Assembly: GCA_005885165.1 (NCBI GenBank)
Contig: VAXR01000012.1
Span: 1-18,496 of the forward strand
Direction: 5' to 3'
Length of the DNA stretch: 18,496 nt
From: Actinomycetota bacterium
GTDB lineage: Bacteria; Actinomycetota; Thermoleophilia; Solirubrobacterales; Thermoleophilaceae
The notes beneath the pieces are model-generated. The model worked only from the letters and a program-made list of their open reading frames with translations, had not been told where the DNA came from and did not search any database. Shown here in pieces: positions 6,449-13,542 of this stretch; positions within the stretch are counted from its first letter, which is position 1; the number at the start of each line of letters is the position of its first letter. The position numbers and the translations under genes were made by a program.

Positions 6449-7612
6449 CTAGACCTTCTCGGTGGTCCTGATCTTCGCCGTGCCCGGCAGCTTGGGGCGC
6501 CCGCCGTACTTGGCGATGAACGCCTCCGTGTTGTCGCGGGCGACCGGGTCGGGCACCTGGACCGGAGGCGACTTCATCAGGTACGAACTGGGCTCCACCA
6601 GCGGACCGCTGATGCCGTTGTTCAGAGCCAGCTTGCAGCAGCGCACGGCATCGATCACGATGCCCGCAGAGTTGGGGGAGTCCCAGACCTCGAGCTTCAT
6701 CTCGACGTTCAGCGGGACGTCGCCGAACGCCTGGCCCTCGACGCGGATGTGCGCCCACTTGCGGTCGGTGAGCCACGGGACGTAGTCGGACGGGCCGATG
6801 TAGACATCATCCGCCGGCAGCTCCTCGTCCATGATCGAGGTGACGGCGTTCGTCTTCGAGATCTTCTTGGACTCCAGCCGCTCGCGCTCGAGCATGTTGT
6901 AGAAGTCCATGTTGCCGCCGACGTTGAGCTGCGAGGTGTGGACCATCTTCACGCCGCGGTCGGCGAACAGCCGCGCCAGCTGGCGGTGGACGATGGTGGC
7001 GCCGACCTGGGACTTGATGTCGTCGCCCACGATCGGCATGCCCGCCTTGCGGAAGCGCTTGGCCCAGTAGTCCTCCTTCGCGATGAACACCGGGATGCAG
7101 TTCACGAAGCCGCAGCCCGCCTCGAGCACCTGCTCGACGTACCACTTCGTGGCCTGCTCCGACCCCACCGGGAGGTAGGAGACGACGACGTCGGTCTTGG
7201 TCTCGCGCAGGATCGAGACGATGTCGGCGGTCTCCCCGGGCGCCTTCTGGATCTTCTCCTTGAGGTACTTGCCGAGGCCGTCGTGAGTCATGCCGCGGTG
7301 GACCGGGACGCCCATGTGCGGGACCTCGGCGAACTTGATCGTGTTGTTCTGCCCGGCCCAGATCGCCTCGGAGAGGTCCTTGCCGACCTTCTCTGAGTCG
7401 ATGTCGAAGGCCGCGGTGAACTTGATGTCGGAGACGTGGTAGCCGCCGAGGTCGACGTGCATCAGGCCGGGCACGCGCTCGGAGCGGTCGGCGTCGCGGT
7501 AGTACCCGACGCCCTGGACGAAGCTGTTTGCGCAGTTGCCCACGCCCACGATGGCAACGCGCACCTCGTCGGTCTGGTAGCGCGAGGCGCCGTTGGTAAG
7601 GGTGTCTGTCAC
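6449..7612 (-). CDS. ino1: Inositol-3-phosphate synthase (short actinobacterial/archaeal form)
   Basis: The enzyme converts glucose 6-phosphate to 1D-myo-inositol 3-phosphate through an NAD-dependent oxidation, cyclisation and reduction. The 387-aa length matches the short prokaryotic form, against more than 500 aa in eukaryotes. The N-terminal Rossmann motif is VAIVGVGNCANSFVQG (residues about 19-34). Further signatures are VPVHRG, VSYLPVGSEQATKWY, VGDDIKSQVGATI, LNVGGNMDFYNM, SKKISKTNAV and WDSPNSAGIVIDAVR, covering the catalytic core. The start is GTG 7612 with AGGAGG 10 nt upstream. It lies downstream of a phosphatidyltransferase and a PAP2 gene on the same strand, and 51 bp before the GT4-PHP gene. 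This fits supply of inositol phosphate for inositol phospholipids, with possible use in mycothiol or other inositol solutes. Confidence 0.95.
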   Translation of the reverse strand: MTDTLTNGASRYQTDEVRVAIVGVGNCANSFVQGVGYYRDADRSERVPGLMHVDLGGYHVSDIKFTAAFDIDSEKVGKDLSEAIWAGQNNTIKFAEVPHMGVPVHRGMTHDGLGKYLKEKIQKAPGETADIVSILRETKTDVVVSYLPVGSEQATKWYVEQVLEAGCGFVNCIPVFIAKEDYWAKRFRKAGMPIVGDDIKSQVGATIVHRQLARLFADRGVKMVHTSQLNVGGNMDFYNMLERERLESKKISKTNAVTSIMDEELPADDVYIGPSDYVPWLTDRKWAHIRVEGQAFGDVPLNVEMKLEVWDSPNSAGIVIDAVRCCKLALNNGISGPLVEPSSYLMKSPPVQVPDPVARDNTEAFIAKYGGRPKLPGTAKIRTTEKV

Positions 7613-7694
7613 GTTGCTCGTTCCTCCTGCAGTTGGCCCAGGCGAGGCGTGCCCGGGGTCCGCCAGGGTATTCCAACCCGGCGGCCCTTGCTGG

Positions 7695-8295
7695 TTACGC
7701 CGGGGGTGTGGCTAGGCCGCGATCGGCCTTGTTCAACGCCCTGCGCACGTGCAACACGCGCTGCACGACCGTGAAAGTAGTCAGGACCGCCATCACGTAT
7801 ATCGCCGGGGCGAGCAGGTGGAAAACGCCCAACGAAGCTCCCCTCGCGAACAGCAGTCCGATCGAGAGGATAACTACCCGGACCGGGCGCGTCCGTGTAG
7901 CTCACCATCAGCGATCCGAGAACCGTGATCACCACCGCCGCCACGGCCAGGTCGTCCCCGCGCTTCGAGAAGTAGGCCGCCACGGCCGCCAGGACGATCC
8001 CCTCCTCCGCGCGGTCGAGCGTCGAGTCGAGGAACGCGCCGAACGCCGTCCCCTTGCCCGACATCCGCGAGTAGCGGCCGTCGAGGGTGTCCATCACCGA
8101 GCCCACGATGAACGCCAGGCCCGCGAGGAAGAAGAGGCGCTGCGTGACCAGCACGGCCGCCACGACGTTCAGGAAGAACCCCGTGACCGAGATCGCGTTC
8201 GGGGTCAGGCGGGACTCGATCAGGCGGTTGCGGGCGAGGGTCCGCACGTCGGCGGCGGTGCGTACCTCGGACGCGCGGCGGAGCCGGGGGCGCAC
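7695..8295 (-). pseudogene. CDP-alcohol phosphatidyltransferase (PgsA/phosphatidylinositol-phosphate-synthase-like), frameshifted with an internal deletion
   Basis: Family members attach an alcohol phosphate to CDP-diacylglycerol in the membrane. The first half reads cleanly from GTG 8295 (alternatives include TTG 8364, overlapping the upstream stop). It has the class motif DTLDGRYSR...GAFLDSTLDR, matching D-x2-DG-x2-(A/S)R-x8-G-x3-D-x3-D. After LMVSYT (near 7894) the frame turns into non-membrane sequence. The natural continuation, VRVVILSIGLLFARG with a final helix ending in RGLATPPA and TAA at 7695-7697, lies in another frame from about 7883. Compared with mycobacterial phosphatidylinositol-phosphate synthase, about 47 nt encoding the KARAE...RPE loop seems missing. 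That loop carries substrate-binding basic residues, so the product should be inactive unless this is an assembly error. The gene lies between an AUR1-like PAP2 gene and ino1, which fits a phosphatidylinositol-phosphate synthase. Confidence 0.82.
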
Positions 8296-8360
8296 CGCCG
8301 ATGCAGATGCCGGATCGGCCCCTTCCGGCGCGCGGCCCGGAGCCGCCGGAGGCTCTGGGC

Positions 8361-9140
8361 TCAAGCCGGGGCCTCGGCGGGCGTGGGTCCGGTGTTCCAG
8401 GCCCAGGCCTCGGGTCTGGCTCGCCCGAACACCGCGTACGCCGCGTAGGCGCTGATCGTCGCGACGAGGAGGCCGCCCGCCGCGTCGAGCCAGAAGTGGT
8501 TGGCGGTCACCATCACGACCAGCGTGACGAACGCCGGGTAGAAGGCCCACACGTACCGCAGCGCGCGAGTGGCCGTCACCTTGATCGCGGGGATGGCGAT
8601 CATCAGTGCGAACGCCACGTGCATGCTGGGCATCGCCGCGTACGGGTTGAAGAGGAGCTTCGCCGTGTTGGCCTGCGACTGGCCGACGGCGTTCGTGACC
8701 GTGTCGGTGAAGCCCCACTCGGGGAGCAGGCGCGGCGGTGCGGCCGGGAACACGAGGTAGCCGACGAGCGCCAGCGCCATCGCCACCATGAACATGTTGC
8801 GCACGAAATAGAAGGCGCGGTTGCGGGCGAGGTAGAGCCAGATCAGGAACGTCGTCGTGACCAGGAAGTGGGAGTTCACGTACGACCAGTCCGCCGCATC
8901 GATGAGCCACGGGCGGCCGAGCGCCCAGTGCTGCAGCCCCGGCTCGAAGAACAGGCCGACGCCCTTCTCGATGTCGACGATCGACCGCGCGTGGTCGAAC
9001 GCGACGGTGGTCTGCCCGTCCACGATCCCGCGCACGATCCGGTACGCGTAGTACGCGCCGGCGAACAGCGTGAGCTGGCGCAGGGCGTCCACCCACCCCC
9101 GGGGTAGCCAACGGCTGCTCCAGTACCACGTGCGAGTCAC
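8361..9140 (-). CDS. AUR1-like PAP2-superfamily membrane protein
   Basis: This 259-aa protein has about six transmembrane segments. Its motifs match the AUR1/inositol-phosphorylceramide-synthase-like branch of PAP2: FPAAPPRLLPE (131-141), NPYAAMPSMHVAFAL (165-179, His174) and TANHFWLDAAGG (212-223, His215 and Asp219). In this branch the His-His-Asp triad transfers or hydrolyses a phosphoinositol or lipid phosphate group at the outer membrane face. Next to a phosphatidylinositol-phosphate-synthase-like gene and ino1, a role in dephosphorylating phosphatidylinositol phosphate or transferring phosphoinositol is plausible but inferred. The start is GTG 9140. There is no Shine-Dalgarno, but a promoter-like TTGCCG-N16-TATAGG ends 12 nt upstream. 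The stop codon overlaps a possible TTG start of the next gene (8364). Confidence 0.85.
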   Translation of the reverse strand: MTRTWYWSSRWLPRGWVDALRQLTLFAGAYYAYRIVRGIVDGQTTVAFDHARSIVDIEKGVGLFFEPGLQHWALGRPWLIDAADWSYVNSHFLVTTTFLIWLYLARNRAFYFVRNMFMVAMALALVGYLVFPAAPPRLLPEWGFTDTVTNAVGQSQANTAKLLFNPYAAMPSMHVAFALMIAIPAIKVTATRALRYVWAFYPAFVTLVVMVTANHFWLDAAGGLLVATISAYAAYAVFGRARPEAWAWNTGPTPAEAPA

Positions 9141-9152
9141 CGGTGTGAAAAC

Positions 9153-9180
9153 CCTATAACGAGCGCACTGCCCGCGGCAA
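9153..9180 (-). promoter_or_regulatory. Candidate promoter for the PAP2-phosphatidyltransferase-ino1 genes
   Basis: On the minus strand, TTGCCG (9175-9180) and TATAGG (9153-9158) are separated by 16 bp. The -10 lies 12 nt before the GTG at 9140, so the leader would be only a few nucleotides long, consistent with the missing ribosome site. Confidence 0.45.
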
Positions 9181-9209
9181 TCGTTTGGGCGGGCGTTGTC
9201 CGATCGCGA

Positions 9210-10898
9210 TCAGCCACAGCGGCGGCCGTGCGAAAGCACGCGGTCGAGGGTGAAGCTCATGCGCAGGCGGAGCGGTCCGAGGCGTCGCGCGAGGACGCGG
9301 GTCCACTCGCCGTCGCGCTCCACGCAGCCGTTCGCCACCCGCCAGTAGGGCGACCACTGGACGCGCACCGTTGCCGTGCCGGGGCGGCGCACGTTCAGAG
9401 TCATGTGGTCGACGGTCAGGTGCTCCAGCGTCATCGAGGCGTTCCCCCTGGCCACGACCATTGGGTGCGGCAGGGTGACCTCGTAGACGCGCCAGTGGCG
9501 GGACCGCCAGCGGAGCCTGAGGTAGGGCAGCCCGCTCTCGATCAGGCCGCGCTCGGCGTAGGAGCTGTAGTCGGGCTTCGCGTCGGGCAGCGCGACGAAC
9601 GCCACCCCGCGCTCGGTGAGCCAGGTCGCGTACGTCACCTCGTTCAGGACGCCGTCGTAGAACAGCCCGTTGCGGCCGATGTCGGCCTGGCGCTCCCAGC
9701 CGCGCGCGAGCGGGAAGTGCGGCGCCACCTCGGCGGCCTCCCAGTGGCTCCGGGTGAACGGGATCTCGACGCGGGCGCGAGCCGGATCGGCGCGGAAAAG
9801 GAAGCCGAGGAGCGGGCGGTAGTAGGAGGCCTGCGCGGAGGGGTCGCCGTAGGCCTTCTTCACGTCCCTGATCGCCGGCGACCACTGCCAGACGGCCAGG
9901 CCGCCGAGCAGCAGGACCGCGATGAGGCCGCCGATGGCGCCGCGGCGGACCGTGAGACGCGGGACGCGGTCTCCGGCAAGGATCGCGCACGCCACGAGCG
10001 GGCCGCCGACGAGCTGGCCGAGCCGGATCACGTTGCCGCCCATCGGCGAGTGCACGAGCAGGGCCGCGGCGGCGGCGAGCGCGTAGAGGGCGGCGCCGAT
10101 GCGCAGCGCGTTGTCCCGGCGCGAGAGCAGGTAGATGCAGACGATCGCGATCGCGGGAATCGGTGCGAAGGCGGTGCGTGCGAACGGCTCACGGCCACCC
10201 TCGGGAAAGAGCGCGGCGAGGAGCAGGGGAGGCCCGAGCGCGACGGCGATCAGAGCCGATCCAGAGCCGCGCCTGCCGCGCAGCACGTGCACGAGCGCGG
10301 CGAGCGCGAGGAAGGCGCCGGCAACGGGGCTCGCGAGCGAGCAGCCGAGGCCGAGTGCGACAGCCAGCACCAGGCGGCCGCGCTGGAACGCCAGCAGCGA
10401 TCCCAGCCCGAGCGCCACGCCGAGCGCGAACGGGATCCGGCCCGAGATCAGCGAGGTCGTGGCGGCCAGCCCGAACCAGAGGCTGCCCCAGCGCGCCCCG
10501 GGCCCGAAGTGGGCGCGGGCGAGCGGCTCGAAGATCGCCGCGGCCGCGACCGAGGAGATCGCGCCGACTACCAGCGGCCCGAGCAGCCAGGCCAGCGGCG
10601 GGAACAGCACGCTGTAGCCGAGCGTGTAGTGGCCCGTGTACCACTGGGAGTTCCAGATCGTGAATCCGGCGTAGTCGAACAGCCGCGCGCGGTAGACGCT
10701 CGCGGCGAGGTCCACCGTCCGCGGCGCCGCCGCGAGGTAGGCGATCGCCACCGCGGCTGCGATGGCCGCGGGCGCTGCGCGCCACCAGATCGACGGTCGC
10801 GTCTCAAGGCGTTCGGCGGCCGCCGGAGGAAGCCAGCGGAACCGCATGCCCCTCGTTCCCGCCGGCGCCGGCGCGGTTGCCGGAAGCGGGCTCCCCAC
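9210..10898 (-). CDS. Polytopic membrane protein with GT-C-like layout and C-terminal extracytoplasmic domain
   Basis: This protein of 562 aa (545 aa if ATG 10847 is the start) has a hydrophobic N-terminal two-thirds with about ten helices and a soluble C-terminal part from about residue 350. After the first helix comes a loop with an acidic residue (VDLAASVYRARLFDY, Asp63) and aromatic, substrate-like residues (IWNSQWYTGHY). This arrangement is seen in GT-C glycosyltransferases that use lipid-phosphate sugars. The soluble part (VEIPFTRSHWEAAEV, then YDGVLNEVTYATWLTERGVAFV) resembles the outer domains of actinobacterial membrane proteins in cell-envelope glycan synthesis. I do not recognise a specific family, so activity and substrate are unknown. 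The gene lies 69 bp upstream of the AUR1-like gene, on the same strand. The start is uncertain because neither GTG 10898 nor ATG 10847 has a well-spaced ribosome site. Confidence 0.7.
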   Translation of the reverse strand: MGSPLPATAPAPAGTRGMRFRWLPPAAAERLETRPSIWWRAAPAAIAAAVAIAYLAAAPRTVDLAASVYRARLFDYAGFTIWNSQWYTGHYTLGYSVLFPPLAWLLGPLVVGAISSVAAAAIFEPLARAHFGPGARWGSLWFGLAATTSLISGRIPFALGVALGLGSLLAFQRGRLVLAVALGLGCSLASPVAGAFLALAALVHVLRGRRGSGSALIAVALGPPLLLAALFPEGGREPFARTAFAPIPAIAIVCIYLLSRRDNALRIGAALYALAAAAALLVHSPMGGNVIRLGQLVGGPLVACAILAGDRVPRLTVRRGAIGGLIAVLLLGGLAVWQWSPAIRDVKKAYGDPSAQASYYRPLLGFLFRADPARARVEIPFTRSHWEAAEVAPHFPLARGWERQADIGRNGLFYDGVLNEVTYATWLTERGVAFVALPDAKPDYSSYAERGLIESGLPYLRLRWRSRHWRVYEVTLPHPMVVARGNASMTLEHLTVDHMTLNVRRPGTATVRVQWSPYWRVANGCVERDGEWTRVLARRLGPLRLRMSFTLDRVLSHGRRCG

Positions 10899-10953
10899 GC
10901 CCCGGAAGGCTAACGAGCGGAGCCCGCGCCGAGCATCTCGGTGCGGGCCGTGC

Positions 10954-11775
10954 TCAGGCGCCGGTCAGGAAGGCGGCGATCTCATCGACGAGTTCGGGGC
11001 GGTTGAGCCACGGCCAGTGCCCGGCGCTCTCGACGATCTCGACGCGCGCGGCTCCGCCGAGCGCCTCGCCATACGCGTGAGCGAACTTCGTCGGCAGGAA
11101 CGGGTCGCGGTCGCCCCAGACCACCAAAGCAGGCCCGCGGAGCTCGCCCAGCCGCTCGCCGGCCCGCTCGAGCACCGGTGGCGGGGCCGACCGGTAGAGG
11201 CGCAGGATCGCGCGCTGGGTCCCGTGGTCGAAGTGCGCAAGCCATGCCTTGTCCACCCAGTCGTCGACCACGTTCTCCGGCAGCGCACCGCTCATCCGCA
11301 TCGCCCGGCGGGCGGTGAAGCGGGTGGTCGAGCCCATGAGGAGCTCTCCTGCGATCGGCGTGCGCCAGATGCGCGCCGTGCGGTGCCACCGGTAGCCCGG
11401 CAGCAACGGCACGCAGTCGATTACCACCAGCCGATCGACAAGCGCGGGACGCTCCTGCGCCAGCGCGAGTCCGACGCCGCCCCAGTCGTGGACGACCATG
11501 GAGAGCCGTTCGAGCCCGAGGTCCTCGACAAGGGCGGCGAGGAACTCCGCGTAGCCCGGGATCGAGTAGTCGAAGCCGCCCGACTTCGCCGAGCGGCCGA
11601 ACCCGGGCAGGTCGGGCGCAATGCCGCCCGTGCGTTCGAGGAACGGGATCCAGTCGGCGCCGCTTGTCGGCACGCCGTGCAGGTAGAGGACCGGCGCGGC
11701 GGTCTGGCGCGCGGCCTCGCGCAGGAACACCTGCGTGCCGGCTATCTCCGCTGTCCGCTCCTCGATCTCGGCCAT
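10954..11775 (-). CDS. Alpha/beta hydrolase with Asp nucleophile (haloalkane dehalogenase/epoxide hydrolase type)
   Basis: This 273-aa soluble alpha/beta hydrolase has HGVP at residues 33-36 (oxyanion region), the nucleophile elbow VVHDWGG with Asp97, the acid-bearing GDRDPF at 221-226 and the catalytic His253 in AGHWPW. An Asp nucleophile followed by Trp is shared by haloalkane dehalogenases and epoxide hydrolases, and separates this protein from ordinary Ser esterases. The cap domain (about 128-190) decides between these activities and is not diagnostic by eye. The start is ATG 11775. No ribosome site is visible, but TGTAGA lies 8 nt upstream, so the message may be leaderless. The gene is divergent from endonuclease III and 55 bp upstream of the membrane protein gene on the same strand, so it may head that transcript. 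Confidence 0.85.
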   Translation of the reverse strand: MAEIEERTAEIAGTQVFLREAARQTAAPVLYLHGVPTSGADWIPFLERTGGIAPDLPGFGRSAKSGGFDYSIPGYAEFLAALVEDLGLERLSMVVHDWGGVGLALAQERPALVDRLVVIDCVPLLPGYRWHRTARIWRTPIAGELLMGSTTRFTARRAMRMSGALPENVVDDWVDKAWLAHFDHGTQRAILRLYRSAPPPVLERAGERLGELRGPALVVWGDRDPFLPTKFAHAYGEALGGAARVEIVESAGHWPWLNRPELVDEIAAFLTGA

Positions 11776-11814
11776 GGCTGGTGTCTACACGATCGGCCGC
11801 ATACGGTTCAGTAC
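11776..11814. promoter_or_regulatory. 39-bp divergent promoter region between the hydrolase and endonuclease III genes
   Basis: Minus strand: TGTAGA (11784-11789) lies 8 nt before ATG 11775, with ACTGAA (11807-11812) 17 bp further up as a weak -35. The gap is too short for two ordinary promoters with leaders, so at least one gene is probably leaderless. No plus-strand -10 is convincing. Confidence 0.35.
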
Positions 11815-12519
11815 GTGCCCACCGCCCGACGTTCCCGCGGAAACGCCGCCGCCTGGAAGCCCGCCACGCCGCGCCGGCTGCGCGCGATCCGCGACCGGCT
11901 CCGCGCGGCCTACGGACGCCCCGTCCCGCGGGCACATCGCGCGCCCGTCGACGAGCTGATCCTCACGATCCTGTCCCAGAACACGAACGACCGGAACCGG
12001 GACGTCGCGTACGCGCGGCTCCGCGAGCGCTTCGCGAGCTGGGACGAGCTGCGCGACGCGCCGGTTGGCGAGGTCGAGGAGGCGATCCGGCCGGGAGGGC
12101 TCGGGCCCACGAAGTCGGTACGCATCCAGGAGATCCTCCGCGCGCTCGAGGGCGACGACCTGAGGTGGCTCGAGGACGCTCCGCTCGACGAGGCCCGGCG
12201 CGCGCTCTGCGAGCTGCCCGGCGTGGGCCGCAAGACCGCGGCCTGCGTGCTGCTGTTCTCGTACGGGCGGGACGACGTGCCGGTCGACACGCACGTGTAC
12301 CGCGTGGGCAGCCGGCTCGGGCTGTTCCGGCCGGGAGCGTCGTTCGACGAGGCCCACGACGAGCTCCTGCGCCTGACTGACCCGGGCGACGCGTACGAGA
12401 TCCACGTCGGGCTGATACGCCACGGTCGCCGGACGTGCACCTCCCGCGCGCCTCGGTGCCGGGAGTGCCCGCTGCTCGACCTCTGCCCGTACGGGCGCGC
12501 GGTTACTGCGCGCTCGTGA
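11815..12519 (+). CDS. nth: Endonuclease III (DNA glycosylase/AP lyase)
   Basis: The enzyme removes oxidised pyrimidines and nicks the DNA at the resulting abasic site in base excision repair. The 234-aa protein has the helix-hairpin-helix LPGVGRKTAACVLL with the catalytic Lys140, followed by VDTHVYRV with the catalytic Asp158. The C-terminus carries the [4Fe-4S] loop Cys208-x6-Cys215-x2-Cys218-x5-Cys224. LTILSQNTNDRNRD near residue 50 is the usual damage-recognition helix region. The start at GTG 11815 gives the normal family length. The frame stays open far upstream, but that part is antisense to the hydrolase and has no family character. The stop codon overlaps the GTG of the EamA gene in a GTGA junction, so the two are co-translated. 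Confidence 0.9.
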   Translation: MPTARRSRGNAAAWKPATPRRLRAIRDRLRAAYGRPVPRAHRAPVDELILTILSQNTNDRNRDVAYARLRERFASWDELRDAPVGEVEEAIRPGGLGPTKSVRIQEILRALEGDDLRWLEDAPLDEARRALCELPGVGRKTAACVLLFSYGRDDVPVDTHVYRVGSRLGLFRPGASFDEAHDELLRLTDPGDAYEIHVGLIRHGRRTCTSRAPRCRECPLLDLCPYGRAVTARS

Positions 12520-13397
12520 CCCGGCGAGCGCGTCGGGCACAGGCGGCGCTCGTCGGCGTCGCCGCGGTCTGGGGCCTGACCTTCCCGATGGTCCGGGACG
12601 CCGTCCACCGCCTGCCCGCGATGACGTTCCTCGGCTACCGCTTCCTCGCCGCGGCCCTCCTCGTGGCCGCACTGTTCCGTGGCCGCCTGCGCGAGCTGTC
12701 CCCGGAGGGCCGGCGAGCGGGGCTCGCCATGGGCGCGTTCCTCACTGCCGGGTACGTCTTCCAGACGGTCGGGCTCCAGCACACGAGCGCGTCGAACGCG
12801 GGCTTCATCACGGGGCTCTTCGTGGTGATCACGCCGCTGCTCGGCGCGCTCGTCCTGCGCGAGCGGGTCGGAGCGTCGGCCTGGTGCGCCGCTCTGGTCT
12901 CGGGAGGCGGCCTCTACCTCCTCTCCGGCAGCCACGGGCTGCACGCGGACGGCGACGGCCTCGAGCTCCTCTGCGCGGTGGCCTTCTCCGCCCACATCCT
13001 CGTCACGGGTCGCTTCGCGCGCGCGCACGACCCCGGGGCCCTGCTAGCCGTGCAGCTGGGGGTGTGCGGGACGTTCTGCCTGGCGGTCGCGGCCGTCGCA
13101 GGCGACCTCGCCGTCCCCCGCGGCGGCTCGGTCTGGTCGGCGCTCGTCGTGACAGCCGTGATCGCGAGCGCCGTGGGGTTCTTCGTCCAGACCTACGCCC
13201 AGCGTCACGCGCCGCCCGCCCGGACGGCACTCATTCTCGCCACCGAGCCGGCATTCGCCGGCCTCTTCGGCTGGGCGATCGACGGCGACCGTCTCTCCGC
13301 GCTCGCCTGGAGCGGCGCGGCGCTGATCATGGCGTCGATCGTCGCGGTCGAGGTCGCGCCGAGGCTCCGCCCGCCGCGACCGCTGCCGGAGGGGTGA
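12516..13397 (+). CDS. EamA-family (DMT superfamily) transporter
   Basis: This 293-aa inner-membrane protein has about ten transmembrane helices in two EamA repeats, the layout of drug/metabolite transporters that export amino acids or other small molecules. Typical sequence includes ALVGVAAVWGLTFPMVRDAV at the start, LQHTSASNAGFITGLFVVITPLLGALVLRER at the end of repeat one, and a matching ATEPAFAGLFGWAIDGDRLS segment in repeat two. The start at GTG 12516 overlaps the nth stop by 4 bp and removes an implausible polar extension that would begin at 12435. The substrate cannot be told from sequence. The coupling to a DNA-repair gene is probably an operon of convenience. Confidence 0.85.
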   Translation: MTRRARRAQAALVGVAAVWGLTFPMVRDAVHRLPAMTFLGYRFLAAALLVAALFRGRLRELSPEGRRAGLAMGAFLTAGYVFQTVGLQHTSASNAGFITGLFVVITPLLGALVLRERVGASAWCAALVSGGGLYLLSGSHGLHADGDGLELLCAVAFSAHILVTGRFARAHDPGALLAVQLGVCGTFCLAVAAVAGDLAVPRGGSVWSALVVTAVIASAVGFFVQTYAQRHAPPARTALILATEPAFAGLFGWAIDGDRLSALAWSGAALIMASIVAVEVAPRLRPPRPLPEG

Positions 13398-13462
13398 GGG
13401 TGGCTGGGACGGCATCTCTGCCTAGACCCCCGGCTACATGGGCCATCGGACCGACCCGAGGG

Positions 13463-13491
13463 TTGGCACGCACCGCAGGATCTGCTAAAAG
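13463..13491 (+). promoter_or_regulatory. Candidate dnaK operon promoter
   Basis: TTGGCA (13463-13468) and TAAAAG (13486-13491) are separated by 17 bp, with TGC directly before the -10 hexamer (extended -10). This fits a housekeeping-sigma promoter about 50 bp upstream of the dnaK start. It lies in a short AT-rich pocket unlike the surrounding sequence. Confidence 0.5.
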
Positions 13492-13510
13492 AAGGCTTAG
13501 ATTTCTTAGA
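13485..13510. promoter_or_regulatory. Repeats over the dnaK -10 region (candidate operator)
   Basis: CTTAGA occurs twice (13496-13501 and 13505-13510), 9 bp apart. An imperfect inverted repeat, CTAAAAGAA (13485-13493) against TTCTTAG (13503-13509), covers the same stretch. Neither matches the HspR site HAIR (CTTGAGT-N7-ACTCAAG) or CIRCE, but the position over the start of transcription suits a repressor. Confidence 0.35.
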
Positions 13511-13542
13511 GCTTTTCGTAGAAGCAGAGACAAGGAGCAGAT

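Noticed and set aside
7609..7893. Literal continuation of the phosphatidyltransferase frame to a TGA overlapping the ino1 GTG
   Set aside because: The GTGA overlap looks like operon coupling, but this stretch lacks membrane helices, whereas another frame carries the expected C-terminal helices. The overlap is probably chance.
10762..11814. Long N-terminal extension of the endonuclease III frame
   Set aside because: It is antisense to the hydrolase and membrane protein genes and lacks family character. The enzyme has its normal length from GTG 11815.
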